From Argyresthia goedartella (lineage: Eukaryota > Arthropoda > Insecta > Lepidoptera > Argyresthiidae), in the NCBI GenBank assembly GCA_949825045.1, contig OX463832.1:24794552-24858551 (forward strand): 64,000 nt of DNA. Reading direction: 5' to 3'. The notes beneath the pieces were generated by a model. It had not been told where the DNA came from and made no database searches. It saw only the letters and a program-made list of their open reading frames with translations. Of this stretch, positions 18,902-30,375 are shown one piece after another; the first letter of the stretch is position 1; each line of letters opens with the position of its first letter. A program made the position numbers and the translations under genes.

Positions 18902-20391
18902 TATTTCTATCAACTTAAAAACTATGAACAACAAATTAAAAGAAGTACCCATTCGAGAAATTATTGGTAGGGCCATTTTCATAGCCATTTTGTTTTATTT
19001 GTTTATCAGCGAAAACTGTACTCCCGAATGTTATCAGAAAAGATCTTCAATTGCTGGTTTTTGTGCTTAGTTATTTGTCATTATATAGTTAATAATTGCC
19101 TGTTGGAACTATAATGCAACAGGACCTCTTTAATCCGAACCCCTTCTAATCCGAACACCTCTGTAATCCGAACGCCTCACATTCAGACATTCCTTTGCCA
19201 GAAAAAATGGTTTTACATAAATTGCGCGATAAAGCTTTTTATTGGTCATTAAATAAATCTTTAAAAAAGTTTAATAAATATAATGTTTATAGATACATAT
19301 ACATTAAAAATTTCATAATAGTACTATAACTTTTTATTTCATAAAAAATACCCAATGATTTTTTGTACTATAATCCGAACGCTCCACGAATCCGAAGTAA
19401 ATTTTCGGAGTTTTTTTTTTTTTTTTACTATTTTTGTGCTAACGTGCAATCAGTGCGTACACTTTAAGCAGTTCTGGTGCATGATTAAGTGGCGTGCTAG
19501 GCAATCCCTTCCACTGTCGGGTTGCCTAATAAGTGTGGATTAGATGGCGTCCCATACATGCTTCCTCTTCAGCCGTCTTATAGTAGGGGGAGCGCCCAGT
19601 GCCGAAGCAAGCTCGTTTTGGTGGCGTTTAATCCTTCCCTCATAGGTTTTGGTCAGGTGGTTAACATCTGCTTTGACAGTTGGCATCCGTAGGTACTTGT
19701 GTACTTCATCGTTTCTGGTGAACCAAGGTGCGTTAACGATGCTTTTGAGGACGTAGTTCTGATATCTTTGAAGTATTTCCACATTGGAGTGACTTGCTTT
19801 CCCCCACAGCTGTATTCCATAGGTCCAGACTGGCTTCAGTATCGATTTGTAAATGAGCAATTTATTGTTAACTGACAGCCGAGACTGCTTACTCATGAGC
19901 CACTAGAGGGACCGACTTCTATGGTTCAGCTCGTCTCTTTTCTTCTGGATGTGCTCTCGCCAGGTTTGTCGCCTGTCTAAGTGGAAACCTAGGTACTTTA
20001 CAACTGTCTTATGTGGCAGTACATCTTCACCAAGTTTTACTGATGGGCAATCGCCTTTCCTCAATGTGAAGGTGATGTGATTTGATTTGATTGCACTGGC
20101 TTTTATTCTCCACTTTTCCATCCAGCCATGCACTTTATCTAGATGCTTTTGCAGGGTTTTTGATGCTGTCTCTGGGTTTTTGCTAGAGGTCAACACAGCA
20201 GTGTCGTCTGCAAAAGTAGCTGTCATCACAGTTTTCGATTCTGGCACATCTGAGGTATAGATCAGCTATAAAGTAGGCCCCAGAACTGATCCTTGTGGTA
20301 CTCCAGCTTTGATTTCCGAGAATGTCGATGTAGAATCATTGATTTTGACATAAAATATCCGACTTTCTATGTAGGACTTTAGAAGAAGATA
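18902..20391. repeat. segmental duplication, copy 2
   Basis: Second copy of 14497-15988. It joins Copia interior sequence at 18901 on one side and continues into the complete LINE D on the other. The two copies differ by scattered substitutions and by the length of the T tract (16 versus 19). Confidence 0.85.
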
Positions 20392-22227
20392 CATATTATG
20401 CGGTAGTAGGTTCTTCAGCTTGAATAGTAGTCCTTCATGCCAGACCTTATCAAACGCTTGCTGTACATCCAGAAATACTCCAGAACAGTATTCCTTTTCT
20501 TCCAGCGAAGTACGTATTTTTTCACACACTCTGTGTACCTGCTCTATTGTCGAGTGGTGACTTCTGAAGCCGAACTGGTGATCTGGAATAATTTTGTTGC
20601 TTTTCATACAGTCGTTCAAACGGCGCGATATTATCTTCTCGAATACTTTGGACAGCACCGGCAGCAGGCTTATTGGTCTATAGGATGATACCATATGCTC
20701 TGGTTTTCCAGGTTTCGGAACCATTATTATTTGGGAGACCTTCCATATTGCGGGATAGTGTGAAGTCCGTAGAATACCATTAAATAGTTGGTTAAGGAAC
20801 ATTATGCACTTTTTTGGTATTTGTCGCAAAATTTCAGCTGTAATCAAATCAAATCCCGGCGCCTTTTTAAGTTCTAGGTTCAGTATTGTCTGACGAACTT
20901 CCTTGGGATAACAGCAGCGTAGTGGTGGGCTGAGTTGTAGGTCACTTTCGAGAATGGATCTAATTTCTTCGTCTATCCTGTCACTCTCTGCACTGGTGTT
21001 TGGTGTGAACACGTCGCTTAAAAAGACTCTGTACGCCTCGGCTCTCTCCTCGTCTGTTTTTGCCCATGTCCCATCATCTCTTTTTAGCGGGTACTGTGCT
21101 AGCTGTGGTTTCTGACTGGACTTAATGGCTTTCCACAGGGAATGTTCATTATTTGCTTTGGGGCTTAGCGACTCTAATTGTTGTTGCACTGTGTCGTTTT
21201 CGATTTCTGCTAGAAATAATTTCAGATCTGCAGCTGCTTTGTTGAAAGCGTTCTTGTCTAGCGGGTGTCGGGAAGAGTGCCATATTCTTCTAAGTTGCCT
21301 TTTTTCCATTACTCTGCGTCTGACTTCCTGGGGGAGGTTGCGGTTGGTCTTACAAAATTTTCTTTCCAGTGGTGTACTAAGCCAGGCTGCAGTTTGTAAT
21401 AGGTTTGTGATGTAGACAGTGGCCGATTCAACATCATCTTCAGTTTTTAGGGGAACTTTCAGAGTAATGTTTTCCTCTAAGTACTGCCGAAATTTATCCC
21501 AGTCAGTATTTTTGTTGTATAGGAAGGGATTTTCTGGTCTATCAATCAATGTGGTGCTGATGGTGGCAATGACTGGTGTATGGTCTGAGGATGAATCGAG
21601 ACAGCTTTCCACCTTCAAATAGTAAGACTGTATTCCCTTGTAGATGAAGAAATCCAGTAAATCAGGCAACTTGTTGGGATCTGTAGGCCAATAAGTCGGT
21701 TGACATGTGGTAAGGACATCAAGATTGTTTTTGTCAACACTTTTCTTAAGGTTGCTTCCTCGAGTTACTGTCAATCGGGAGCCCCATACAGTGTTTTTCG
21801 CATTCCAATCACCTCCAGCGATGAATCTGTTTCCCAGGGTCTTGAAGTAAGCCGTAAAAACTTCATCATCAATTTCAGCTATTCTTTTCTTTTTTGGCGG
21901 GCAGTATATGGATGATAGGGTCAGAGAGCCATGTTTGTCATGGACCAAAATTGTTGTTGCCTGTATTTGAGCAGTCCGAAATGCAGATAGTTGTTGGTGT
22001 TTCAGGTTATTCTTGATAAGGATCGCGCTTCCCGCGTGAGAGGTATTATCAGGGTGGTGAGTTGTATATGTGCAGTATCCTTTCAGCCTGAAGTCAACGT
22101 TGTCTGTGAGGTGGGTTTCTGTTACCAGTAATATGTCCAGGTCGTGTAGTTTTATTAGGCTGTTTACTTCGTATTTCTTCATAAGCAGCCCATTCACGTT
22201 CCACGTGGTAATGCGTAAGGACGCCAT
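19540..22227 (-). pseudogene. LINE D ORF2: endonuclease-reverse transcriptase, two nonsense codons
   Basis: About 895 codons. The endonuclease (first 230 residues) has RITTWNVNGL, DILLVTETHL, IAGGDWNAKN and SSDHTPVIATI. The RT has APGFDLITAEIL, YRPISLLPVLSKVFEK, FGFRSHHSTIEQVHRV, GVFLDVQQAFDKVWHEGL (palm A) and AGVPQGSVLGPTL; after a stop (about 20271) come TFADDTAVL, VKYLGFHLDRRQTW and, after a second stop (about 19902), the C-terminal PVWTYGIQLWGKAS. In the duplicate D' the two stop codons are TAC and CAG, so each is a single substitution. The catalytic residues are otherwise present. The start ATG overlaps the ORF1 stop, which suggests coupled reinitiation. Confidence 0.9.
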
Positions 22228-23492
22228 TAGTGTACAAGTTTGTTGATGACTGAAGTGAGGAGCCCCATCAGGGTACCCATTTGATCAAGCAGGCGATCCA
22301 GCTTTTCGGCTTGTTTTAAAAGGAGGTTTTCTAGGTTGTCAGATATGTTGCTATGAGTATGACCTGACACCACTTGTGCATAGGATGCTGTGGTGTTTTT
22401 GTGTGTTGTACCTTTATTTTGTTCTTCATTTTGGTTCGGAGGGCATTCATAATTCTGGGGTCTCATTCTGGTTATGGGTGGTCTCATTTCAAGTTTCCGC
22501 TGCTGTATTTCTAGGAAAACTTTGCAGCCCTTGTAATTTGCAGGGTGGTCTTCCAAACACAAGGCACATTTGGCTGGGGAATCTCTGTTCTTTTTTGGGC
22601 ACTCAGTGGTGTTATGACTTTCTGCACATTTTACACACCTATAAGGCCTCATACAGTTGTTCCGTGTGTGTCCATACTGCTGGCACCTTTTGCATTGAGG
22701 AATGACTTTCTTCCGTTTCGGATCTTCAATGACAATTGAGGTGTGGTAAATGTACTTAAGCTCCTTAACATTCTTGTTGTTTGGTCCAGGCTCCAAGTTA
22801 ACAAACCATGTAGATAAGGGGGTTTTGGTGGCTCCATGTCTGGCATTTATAATTTCCCCTTTGATATTGTTTCCAGTGCTCTCAATCGCTTCTTTGATCG
22901 CTTCTGTTGGTGTAGATGAATGCAGGTTTCTAATAACAATTCTGTAGGGTCTTTCATCTTTGCAAGTAAATGTATGCCCAATGATATTTTTTTCCCGGAC
23001 TAATTTAATTAGGGTTTTGTGCGCCTCAATGTTACTGCATGTTACTCTTAATTGATTCTTTGTCACAATTTTGTAAGAATACAGAGACTTCTCCAGGGTT
23101 TTCCCGATTAGCTCGTTTAATTTGGTTATATCCTGTATGCCGTAGAGCATAATTGGTGGAGGTTTTCTAATACTGTCCTTCGTCGTTCCAGGAGCAGGTG
23201 TTTCATTTTCAATTGGCAAAGTAGAGTAGCTGTTGTGAGTTGGTATCAGTTTTTCGGAGGACGGGGACGGGCTTTGGTTGGCTCGGAACCGTTTGTTTCG
23301 CTTTTTGTTTTGGGAAAGTATTGGCACAGTTTGCCAATCGTTTTCACTATCAATTGTTTGATTTTTTGGATCCAGGTTTACTTTATTGGAATTTTGGCCA
23401 ATGTTAAATGTAGGTTTAGAAGTGTTTGATCCAGTTCCATTGTTGTTTTGACCAAGATCCTGGTTAGGCATTTTTGTTGGGGTTCGCTTCAT
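22227..23492 (-). CDS. LINE D ORF1: gag-like protein with CCHC zinc knuckles
   Basis: 421 residues, open. The N-terminal third is polar and Asn/Ser/Pro-rich. Residues of about 120-250 form the RRM-like domain of jockey gag proteins (THKTLIKLVREKNIIGHTF, then RIVIRNLHSSTPTEAIKEAI). Next come the knuckles: CKRCQQYGHTRNNC, YRCVKCAESHNTTECP and a third, CALCLEDHPANYKGC. The C-terminus is a leucine-rich helix. Such proteins bind the element RNA and assemble the transposition particle. The ATG at 23492 follows a 5' UTR of about 320 bp. ORF2 begins within its stop codon. Confidence 0.9.
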   Translation of the reverse strand: MKRTPTKMPNQDLGQNNNGTGSNTSKPTFNIGQNSNKVNLDPKNQTIDSENDWQTVPILSQNKKRNKRFRANQSPSPSSEKLIPTHNSYSTLPIENETPAPGTTKDSIRKPPPIMLYGIQDITKLNELIGKTLEKSLYSYKIVTKNQLRVTCSNIEAHKTLIKLVREKNIIGHTFTCKDERPYRIVIRNLHSSTPTEAIKEAIESTGNNIKGEIINARHGATKTPLSTWFVNLEPGPNNKNVKELKYIYHTSIVIEDPKRKKVIPQCKRCQQYGHTRNNCMRPYRCVKCAESHNTTECPKKNRDSPAKCALCLEDHPANYKGCKVFLEIQQRKLEMRPPITRMRPQNYECPPNQNEEQNKGTTHKNTTASYAQVVSGHTHSNISDNLENLLLKQAEKLDRLLDQMGTLMGLLTSVINKLVH

Positions 23493-23822
23493 GGTAGAAA
23501 TTATTTATTTGTTATGGCAACACTATGTAAGACGTCAAACGTCATTTTTACGCAACTCGAGATATACAAAAAAATTGTGAGGTAGATAAATATTTGAAAT
23601 GGCGAAGACTGGAAATTCCAATCTTTTGACACTATTTCACGCGTTATTCGAATGTCTTCCGCGGAAATAACGATCATGCAGGTTTTCTAAGAGTTTGAGT
23701 CCACTTTGACACTATTTTTAGACACAATATCACTGTAAAACCACAAAACGGAATAAATATTGAGGAGTAAGCGGTTGCTCCAATGACAGTTGACAGCAGT
23801 TGACTCCTTTAAATTTTCGGAG

Positions 23823-25923
23823 TTAATTTAAAGTTTTTGATCATCTTTGATTTTATTTCTGTAAATAAGTTAAAAGCTGAGGCCAGTCCTTTTTGCCACA
23901 AATAAATTATTAAGTTGGATAACTCAATTTCTATCTATTTCGGGTTTAAATGAGCAAAGAGTTTCTAGTCCAAGCGGTGAGGATTTTGTTGTATCGAGAC
24001 TTCCGATAAATTCCTCTGCCTCTGAAATTTGGCATCTGATAATGTCAATTAATACAGATTACAGATGTATAATAATCCAACAAAATTTGCTACGAGAAGT
24101 TAGGTATACTTACCTAAACAGGAAAATCGCTAATAACTCTCTGAGAATAATTCCTCAGTCTTAAATATTTTCTGTATAATGTACGTTTGTACTATTAAGA
24201 ATAGGTATGTTTAAGAATCCAACATATTTTCGATTTCAGTGATAACTAAAATTAACTTTTTAATATTTTTCACTCTATCTTCTCCTGAAAAATTACTCCG
24301 TCATTTTTTTTTTATATTTGTATTTTTGTCATTGTCATGTCGATGTCATTTTAATTAATTCTGTACCCGATATTTATACAAATGTTGTCAATCCCTGACA
24401 AATTAATTCAAAGGAGTCGGTAACTAAGTACCTACACAGGTGTACGACTTTGCGAAAGGGGCGGCATTTCTTTGAAATTTTGCATTTTCGAATTTTTTGA
24501 TTATGTAGTTTATTTAGAATCTTCATACTAGGTATTTGTGTAGTGAAAATGGCTGTACGATGCACCGAGCAGTCAACCTTGAGATGTCAGAGTAGCTCTC
24601 GGGCCTAGAAATACGGCGCAATCAAGCTTGCACGAGATTCACTAGGCATTTAACATGGCTTGGTCTAGCGAACTGGTAGATAGGTAGGTAGGCATTCTAG
24701 TTTGATATTCTTGATTCATCCACAAACTGGCCATCACGTCGTAATCATCTTTGTGGTACTTATTAGTTGGTGGGCAGAAATGAGAGAAACAGATGATGAA
24801 TTGATGATGGACATAGGCGAAAACACAGCCAGCCACACAACACGCGCAGCTAGCTTGTTCGAAGTGCTCTGTACGCTTGTGTGACTATAAACTCACACCT
24901 CGAAATAGCGATGTTGATTATTGGACTAGCGCAGGTGCGAGCTAGATTGCACTTTATTGCCGCGCGGCGAGAGTAGCTAGAGTATATATTTAAGTGTCTA
25001 AGGAGTTGTGTCTGGGAGTGTGCGTATCTGAAGTAGTCGGAACCACAGGGGCTATGAACATTTTGATATTAGTCATTGCTAATCATCCTAAAAAGGAATG
25101 ATTTTTAAAAAAATAACAAGAAATCAGAAAAAAAATCATAATAATGTTAATAACTATAATAATAATAAATAATAATAACCCTAACTTTGTTATCGATATT
25201 TTAAAGTCACCCTATATAGGTTAGGTCTTAGATAGAGAATATTCCTGTTGCTTTGTAAGAATACTCAGTACCTAACTACTACCTAAGAATAATAATATAG
25301 CAAAATGCGAGTATTTACGATATTTCAGTAATTTATTTTATTACCTACAAAGGGTTTGTATAATTGACTAACTTATTTCCACTATGAATTGAATCATTCT
25401 CTATCACATTATCTGTCTTTTTTCTATTTATAGGGTAAATGTACCATTGTTAACAAACTACAAAACAATTTTGAATCATCTGCTAACGCGATGAGTGAAA
25501 GACAACTACATATACACAATTTTAAATACAAAGAGAATACTGTGGCTGCGTATGTATAATCCTCCTACCTACCCATCATACCTGCTTATTAAAAGTAGTT
25601 TGCACTTACGTACCTATTTACGATATTTCAACAAATTATTTATCTTTTTCTATTTATGGGGTAAATGTACCAGTTGTTGGAACTTAACTATAAAACAAAG
25701 AGTCATCTGATAATTTGGAGAGGTAAGCGTAGAAATAGTAGGATTTGTATAGAAAAGCATGATAATCTCTCAGTTTGCAGATTTGATAGTTCTTTTTTCT
25801 GCCTAATTTGCTTTTTTGTATTTGGGTGTTCTATTCTCTGGTGTTTCGCAATACAACCGAATTGAGAACCCCAGGTTTGAAAGTTGGTTATAAAGCAGAA
25901 ATAATTTCACTTGATGGAAGAGC
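23823..25923. other. intron 2 sequence, no gene
   Basis: AT-rich sequence without element ends or meaningful ORFs. A short stretch at about 25135-25190 is ATA/AAT-rich simple repeat, and GATAGGTAGGTAGG occurs near 24680. Nothing else was recognised. Confidence 0.5.
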
Positions 25924-25956
25924 CTTGTAGAGAGCTAAATAATAGCTCTCTACAAG
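25924..25956. repeat. perfect palindrome, 14 bp arms
   Basis: CTTGTAGAGAGCTA (25924-25937) and its exact reverse complement (25943-25956) around the 5 bp spacer AATAA. Confidence 0.85.
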
Positions 25957-26003
25957 TGTGTACAGAACCCTTGGTGCGCGAGTCCGACTCGCACTTGACA
26001 GTT
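25957..26003 (-). repeat. short fragment of lepidopteran dispersed repeat
   Basis: On the minus strand it reads CTGTCAAGTGCGAGTC, then GGACTCGCGCAC, then AAGGGTTCTGTAC, the left end of the repeat at 28513-28937. Confidence 0.6.
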
Positions 26004-26233
26004 TATTATTTTTTGATGGGGATGGCTCGCAAGTATGTACTCAGTTTGACACGTGATGTGGTGTAGCTTATAACTTTAGACTCTTGTACGTTTTTATCTT
26101 GATACACTTAGACGCGTGTTCACGTTAGCCATAATACTATATGACGATTGTTTGATTACACCCAAACACATTTTAACTCCTGTCGATTTTAACCATTACA
26201 CATTTTGCCGTTCGTACTTTTTGCCACATAGAG

Positions 26234-28090
26234 TCAAACTAAAGTCAAAGTTCTTTATTACTGTAGATATTTACATATATTTAGCAAACGTCATTTTTTG
26301 CCCCTTCTCTACACTGTGCGAGAAGAAGGGCGTAGAAGATCCCACAGATTGATGTTTAGATCTCTTAAAAATATAAATTATTATGATTAATAAGCAGGAA
26401 TAAATAATTACAAAATTATTAGCAGCAAGGACTGTGCTGAGCCAGATTAACCCCACACAGTCCCGTAGTTTAAGTAATCTTGAACATTTTAATATCCCTT
26501 TATTGACGAAGTCGCTTTAACATGCTTTTTAAATTGTTCAAATGGCAATTTAAAAATCTCCAGGAGTATCTTATTGTAGTAGATAATGCACAGACCCTTG
26601 AAATAATTGCTAACCTTCGCGAGTCTAAACCGGGGCGCAACTAGTCTGTGATTATTTATTTGGTAAACATTACAGCTATCGCTAAGTTTGGAAAATATTG
26701 TAAGGTTCTTGCGTACATACATTAAATTTTTGAAAATAAATTGACTAGCTACAATTAGTATGTCAATTTATTTGAAAAGCTTTCATTTAAGGAGTCTGTG
26801 CGTTTTAAATTATAAATTGCTCGAATAGCTGTTGTTCTGTAAAATAAAATTATTTTTAATATCCACTGCCTTCCGCCACAACAAGATACCATAGGACATG
26901 ACACTATGAAAGTAACTAAAATATACTAGCCTAGATGTAGCCACATCCGTGTTTTGTCTGATGTTCCTAACAACGTAAGCCGCAGAACTTATTTTACTAG
27001 CTAATTTATCAAACTCAAACTCAAACTCAAAAGTACTTTATTACTGTAGATATTTACATATGCTTAGCAAACGTCATTTTTTGCCTCTTCTCTACATTGG
27101 ACCACTGTGGGAGAAGAAGGGCGTAGAAACTCCCACAGATTTATTTTTGGATCTCTTTTAAAAATAGGTTGTGCTTAACTAATACAATTATTATTTATTT
27201 TTATTTAATAAGCTGGAATAAATAATTACAAAATTATTAACAGCAAGGTCTGTGTTGAGCCAAATTAACCCCATACAGTCCTGTCATTTAAGTAATCTTG
27301 AACATTGTAATATCCCTTTTTCGACAAAGTCGCTTTAACATGCTTTTTAAATTGCTCAAATGGCAATTTCAAAATCTCCAGATCTATGTTGGGTCCCCAC
27401 TGCAATTTGCTATCAATTGTTATTCCAAGAAACTTCATATCATTTAGTAATTCTAACGTGTTGCTGTCTAACACTAAACTGGTCTCAACTTGCCTGACAT
27501 TTGGAAGTGAGAATTTGATACACTTGGTTTTACCAGCGTTTAACAATAAATTATTAACTGTGAACCAATTCAAGGTTAAAAATAATACACCATTAACGTC
27601 ATCAAAATCTTCTTTTTGTCTTTAAATTTTGAAGACCATTTAGTGTTGTTTGCCGAGTCAATTTCTCCACCATGAAAGGCAGATCGTTACCATATACCAG
27701 GAATAAGAAAGGGCCTAATATAGAACCTTGTGGAACGCCAATTTTTACACCCGATCCATCAGATTTAACGCCGTTGACTTCTACCTTTTACATTCTATTG
27801 CTTAAGTATGATCTTAGAAGATCCAACGCTTTATTTCTAACTCCGTAATGATTTAATTTCATTAATAGCGTATTATGATACACATAATCAAATGCCTTCG
27901 ACAGATCGCAAAAAACTCCGATAGCATCCTGTGCGGCCTCCCATGCAGAATATATATGAGATATAAGGGTAATACCTACATCCGTAGTCGATTTACCCCT
28001 AGTGAAACCGTATTGTTTGGCGTGGAGTTATTTTATACGATTGAAGTGTGAGAGCATTTGATTTAGTATAGACAGCCCATCCATATAGAC
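26234..28090 (-). mobile_element. LINE E/F, RT to 3' end, with a self-family insert
   Basis: One 5'-truncated minus-strand LINE, interrupted at 27011-27381. Reading down from 28090, the RT block runs from about 28085: GFTRGKSTTDVGITLI, then AIGVFCDLSKAFDYVYHNTL, IGVPQGSILGPFLFLVYGND, and (27265-27573) KFLGITIDSKLQWGPNID. Below the insert it continues KLASKISSAAYVVRNIRQNT and SVMSYGILLWRKA, and ends with LPFEQFKKHVKATSSIKGYY and a 3' UTR with a TTTGACT-type tail at about 26234. Frameshifts and stops are scattered, and the YxDD box is lost in a degraded part near 27600. Endonuclease and ORF1 are missing. Confidence 0.72.
27011..27381 (-). mobile_element. 5'-truncated LINE copy inserted in its own family member
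   Basis: The insert starts within the C-terminal codons (LEILKLPFEQFKKHVKATLS), continues to the NDRTVWG stop and 3' UTR, and ends with a three-unit TTTGAG tail (27011-27030). ATC flanks it on both sides (27008-27010 and 27382-27384). Removing it joins GPNID to KLASKIS in frame. The inserted copy and the host copy share the C-terminal region at 26480-26610, so both belong to one family. Confidence 0.7.
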
Positions 28091-28512
28091 ATGTCGACCC
28101 CTGCGCATACCCACCGTTGAAAATTTTGTCACGTTGACTACCTAGACCCGTAATCGATCCTAAAAGGTTTTTTGGTATTTTTAGAGCTTTTATGGCACCA
28201 TTTCAGAGCACAAATCGTCATTTTGTATTGTTTCTGCAGAGATGTTTTCGTACCAATAAAGCGCATTCGGATAGTGGTGAGATTTCGATTGTCAACACTC
28301 CTGTCAAAATTGTTGGAGTTGGCCATGCATGTTTCGGAGGCGCGTGTTAGGATTCTATGAGTTATTATTCTAAGGAATCTTCACTTTTTAGGTCGGCGAC
28401 GTGTCAGTTCTAGACTGCTAAATAACGTATTGATTTTAAAACTCTTTTTAACAGAGCAGATTATGATAAAAATAAAGTTGTAAATAAAACGTTTATAGCA
28501 TAAACAACAATA
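28091..28512. other. intron sequence, no distinct feature
   Basis: Non-coding sequence between the LINE and the dispersed repeat. Only short overlapping ORFs of no recognisable character. Confidence 0.5.
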
Positions 28513-28937
28513 AAGAAAAAAACCGGTCAAGTGCGAGTCTAAATCGCGCACGAAGGGTTCCGTACCACCGTTCAATGGAAGCGATGGTGTGGAGTGAATA
28601 GTTTGGATTTTACACAGCAAAATATTGTTTACAAAGTTATTGGTGCGGTTACTTTCACACTCCATGTACGTAACCAGGTGCATCCATAAGTTTGTATGTG
28701 GTATTGAAAGAATTGTTGTATGGGAGCCCCCTTAAATATTTCTTTTATCCTGTTTTTTAGTATTTGTTGTTATAGCGGCAAAAGAAATACATAATCTGTG
28801 AAAATTTCAACTCTCTAGCTAGCTAGGTTCTTGAGATACAGCCTGGTGACAGACGGACGGACGGACGGACGGACGGACAGCGAAGTCTTAGTAATAGGGT
28901 CCCGTTTGGAACCCTTCGGGTACGGAACCCTAAAAAA
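28513..28937 (+). repeat. lepidopteran dispersed repeat (SINE/MITE-like)
   Basis: It starts AAAGAAAAAAACCGGTCAAG with GTGCGAGTCTAAATCGCGCAC, then GGGTTCCGTACC. Next come TTGTATGGGAGCCCC, the region ATACATAATCTGTGAAAATT, a run of GGAC units (28853-28878), CAGCGAAGTCTTAGTAATAG, and it ends GGTACGGAACCCTAAAAAA. The GGGTTCCGTACC and GGTACGGAACCC blocks are reverse complements near each end. This block order is very common in lepidopteran introns. Its mechanism of spread is not evident here, and there is no coding capacity. Confidence 0.75.
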
Positions 28938-30375
28938 GGCAAAATGTTTAAGTTTTATGCGGAACCCATCATAACGCATTCTCTCTTACTCCTTTTTCTT
29001 TTTGTTTAAACATTCACACGTGACTTACTTTATTGAGGAAAGCAAAAAACAATAAAATATTTTTTATGTCTTCGTTTCTAAATTTGGGTGTTGTAACGAA
29101 AATTAAATACACGTGATATCTCAGTACACCTCAGATCCCCCTTGTGATGTTTGGAAATAATGCTTACGTCTACTAACACACTAATGAAAAAAAGCAAAAG
29201 GAGTTATTAAACACACAGTCCTCCTAAATCCAAGCAAATTTATCGTTTGGAAATTTCATGCTCTGAATAAGCGGCAAACAAGTCAATACATTCTGAGAAA
29301 GTATTTTTTACATTGTCACTGTTTTATTTCCTCGAAATCGAAGTGAAAAGCAGATTTAAATGGCTTGTTTTAGGCCCTTGTTGTACAATCTGCTATTTGT
29401 TCACTGTCTTCAGTAAATAAAATAAGCTTTTTAGATGGGGAATGGTATAAATCAATACTTTTCTGTTGATGGAGCTGGAACTCTCTAATAAAACGCCCCA
29501 ACTTTATCCAGTTTGGACCCATTTGATTCCTCTTCGGCCCGTGATGATATCCAGGGTCCGGTGATGGATCCAGTCGGTGGCCATAAACAAAACGACTTTG
29601 GTGCTACATGATATCCAAGGTCTGATGATGATGGAGCCGGACGGTGACCATTGGAACTCATAAATCTGAGTTGGACTCATTTGATTCGTCCTGACAAGTA
29701 CTCTGTGATAAGTTACTCAAAATACAGGGTAGTAACGTCGACCACACTGTTGTCTAGTTTGGCTCAAAGCTCTTCGCTGCTGGTCAAGCGTATGTGGGCT
29801 CAAGTAGAGTCAAATTGAAGAACTACTGAATTCACAGGCCAACAACCATTTAACAATGACGCTTTAAATTAAAATAACAAGTTAAGAAACATTATATAAC
29901 ATTGCGAAAACTAAAACATAAAAATAAATGAATAGAGAAAATATTTTAAAATTTTATTTATGGGTAAGTGCTCTAAAAAGAAGGAAATAAAGTTTAAATT
30001 GTATCTAACCCATCAATTTATTATATTACACAATGTATGTGATTAAAATTAAAACCTAGTTACGTGATATACTTGTCTATATAAATAATTATGTAACTTG
30101 ATCTTGATTTAGGTAAATCTAAGAAGAAAATAGTATGTATTTTCAAAATAGGTCAATACTAAATACACAGGTAAATCTCGCAATAGATGGCATATTTACA
30201 CGCTTTATATAATATAAATAGTGTAATGTAATAATTTGATGGGCTTCATAACATTTAAAATTTAATTTCTTCTTTTTAAAGCATTTATATTTGTAGAAGC
30301 TGCTGTAACATCATATTTTACTATTTTTTACCCATGATATAGTTTCACACAGTCCCAATGTATCTGTGTTAACAG
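28938..30375 (+). other. end of intron 2, with a small direct repeat
   Basis: Mostly AT-rich non-coding DNA. Between 29510 and 29690 a segment with the phrase TGATATCCAGGGTC-(T/C)GGTGATGGA-x-CCGGTGGCCAT occurs twice in imperfect form (about 29548 and 29610), each near a GAC(C/T)CATTTGATTC phrase. The acceptor of exon 3 (TGTGTTAACAG) ends at 30375. Confidence 0.4.

Larger units (their letters stand above)
19411..23809 (-). mobile_element. full-length jockey-type LINE (LINE D)
   Basis: A 4.4 kb minus-strand element flanked by the 13 bp target duplication TAAATTTTCGGAG (19398-19410 and 23810-23822). Its A tail is the 16 T at 19411-19426. It carries a 5' UTR of about 320 bp, a gag-like ORF1 (22227-23492) and an EN-RT ORF2 (19540-22227). 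The ORF1 stop and ORF2 start overlap as TAATG. Two nonsense changes break ORF2. Poly(A) tail, CCHC gag and lack of RNase H fit the Jockey clade. Confidence 0.9.
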
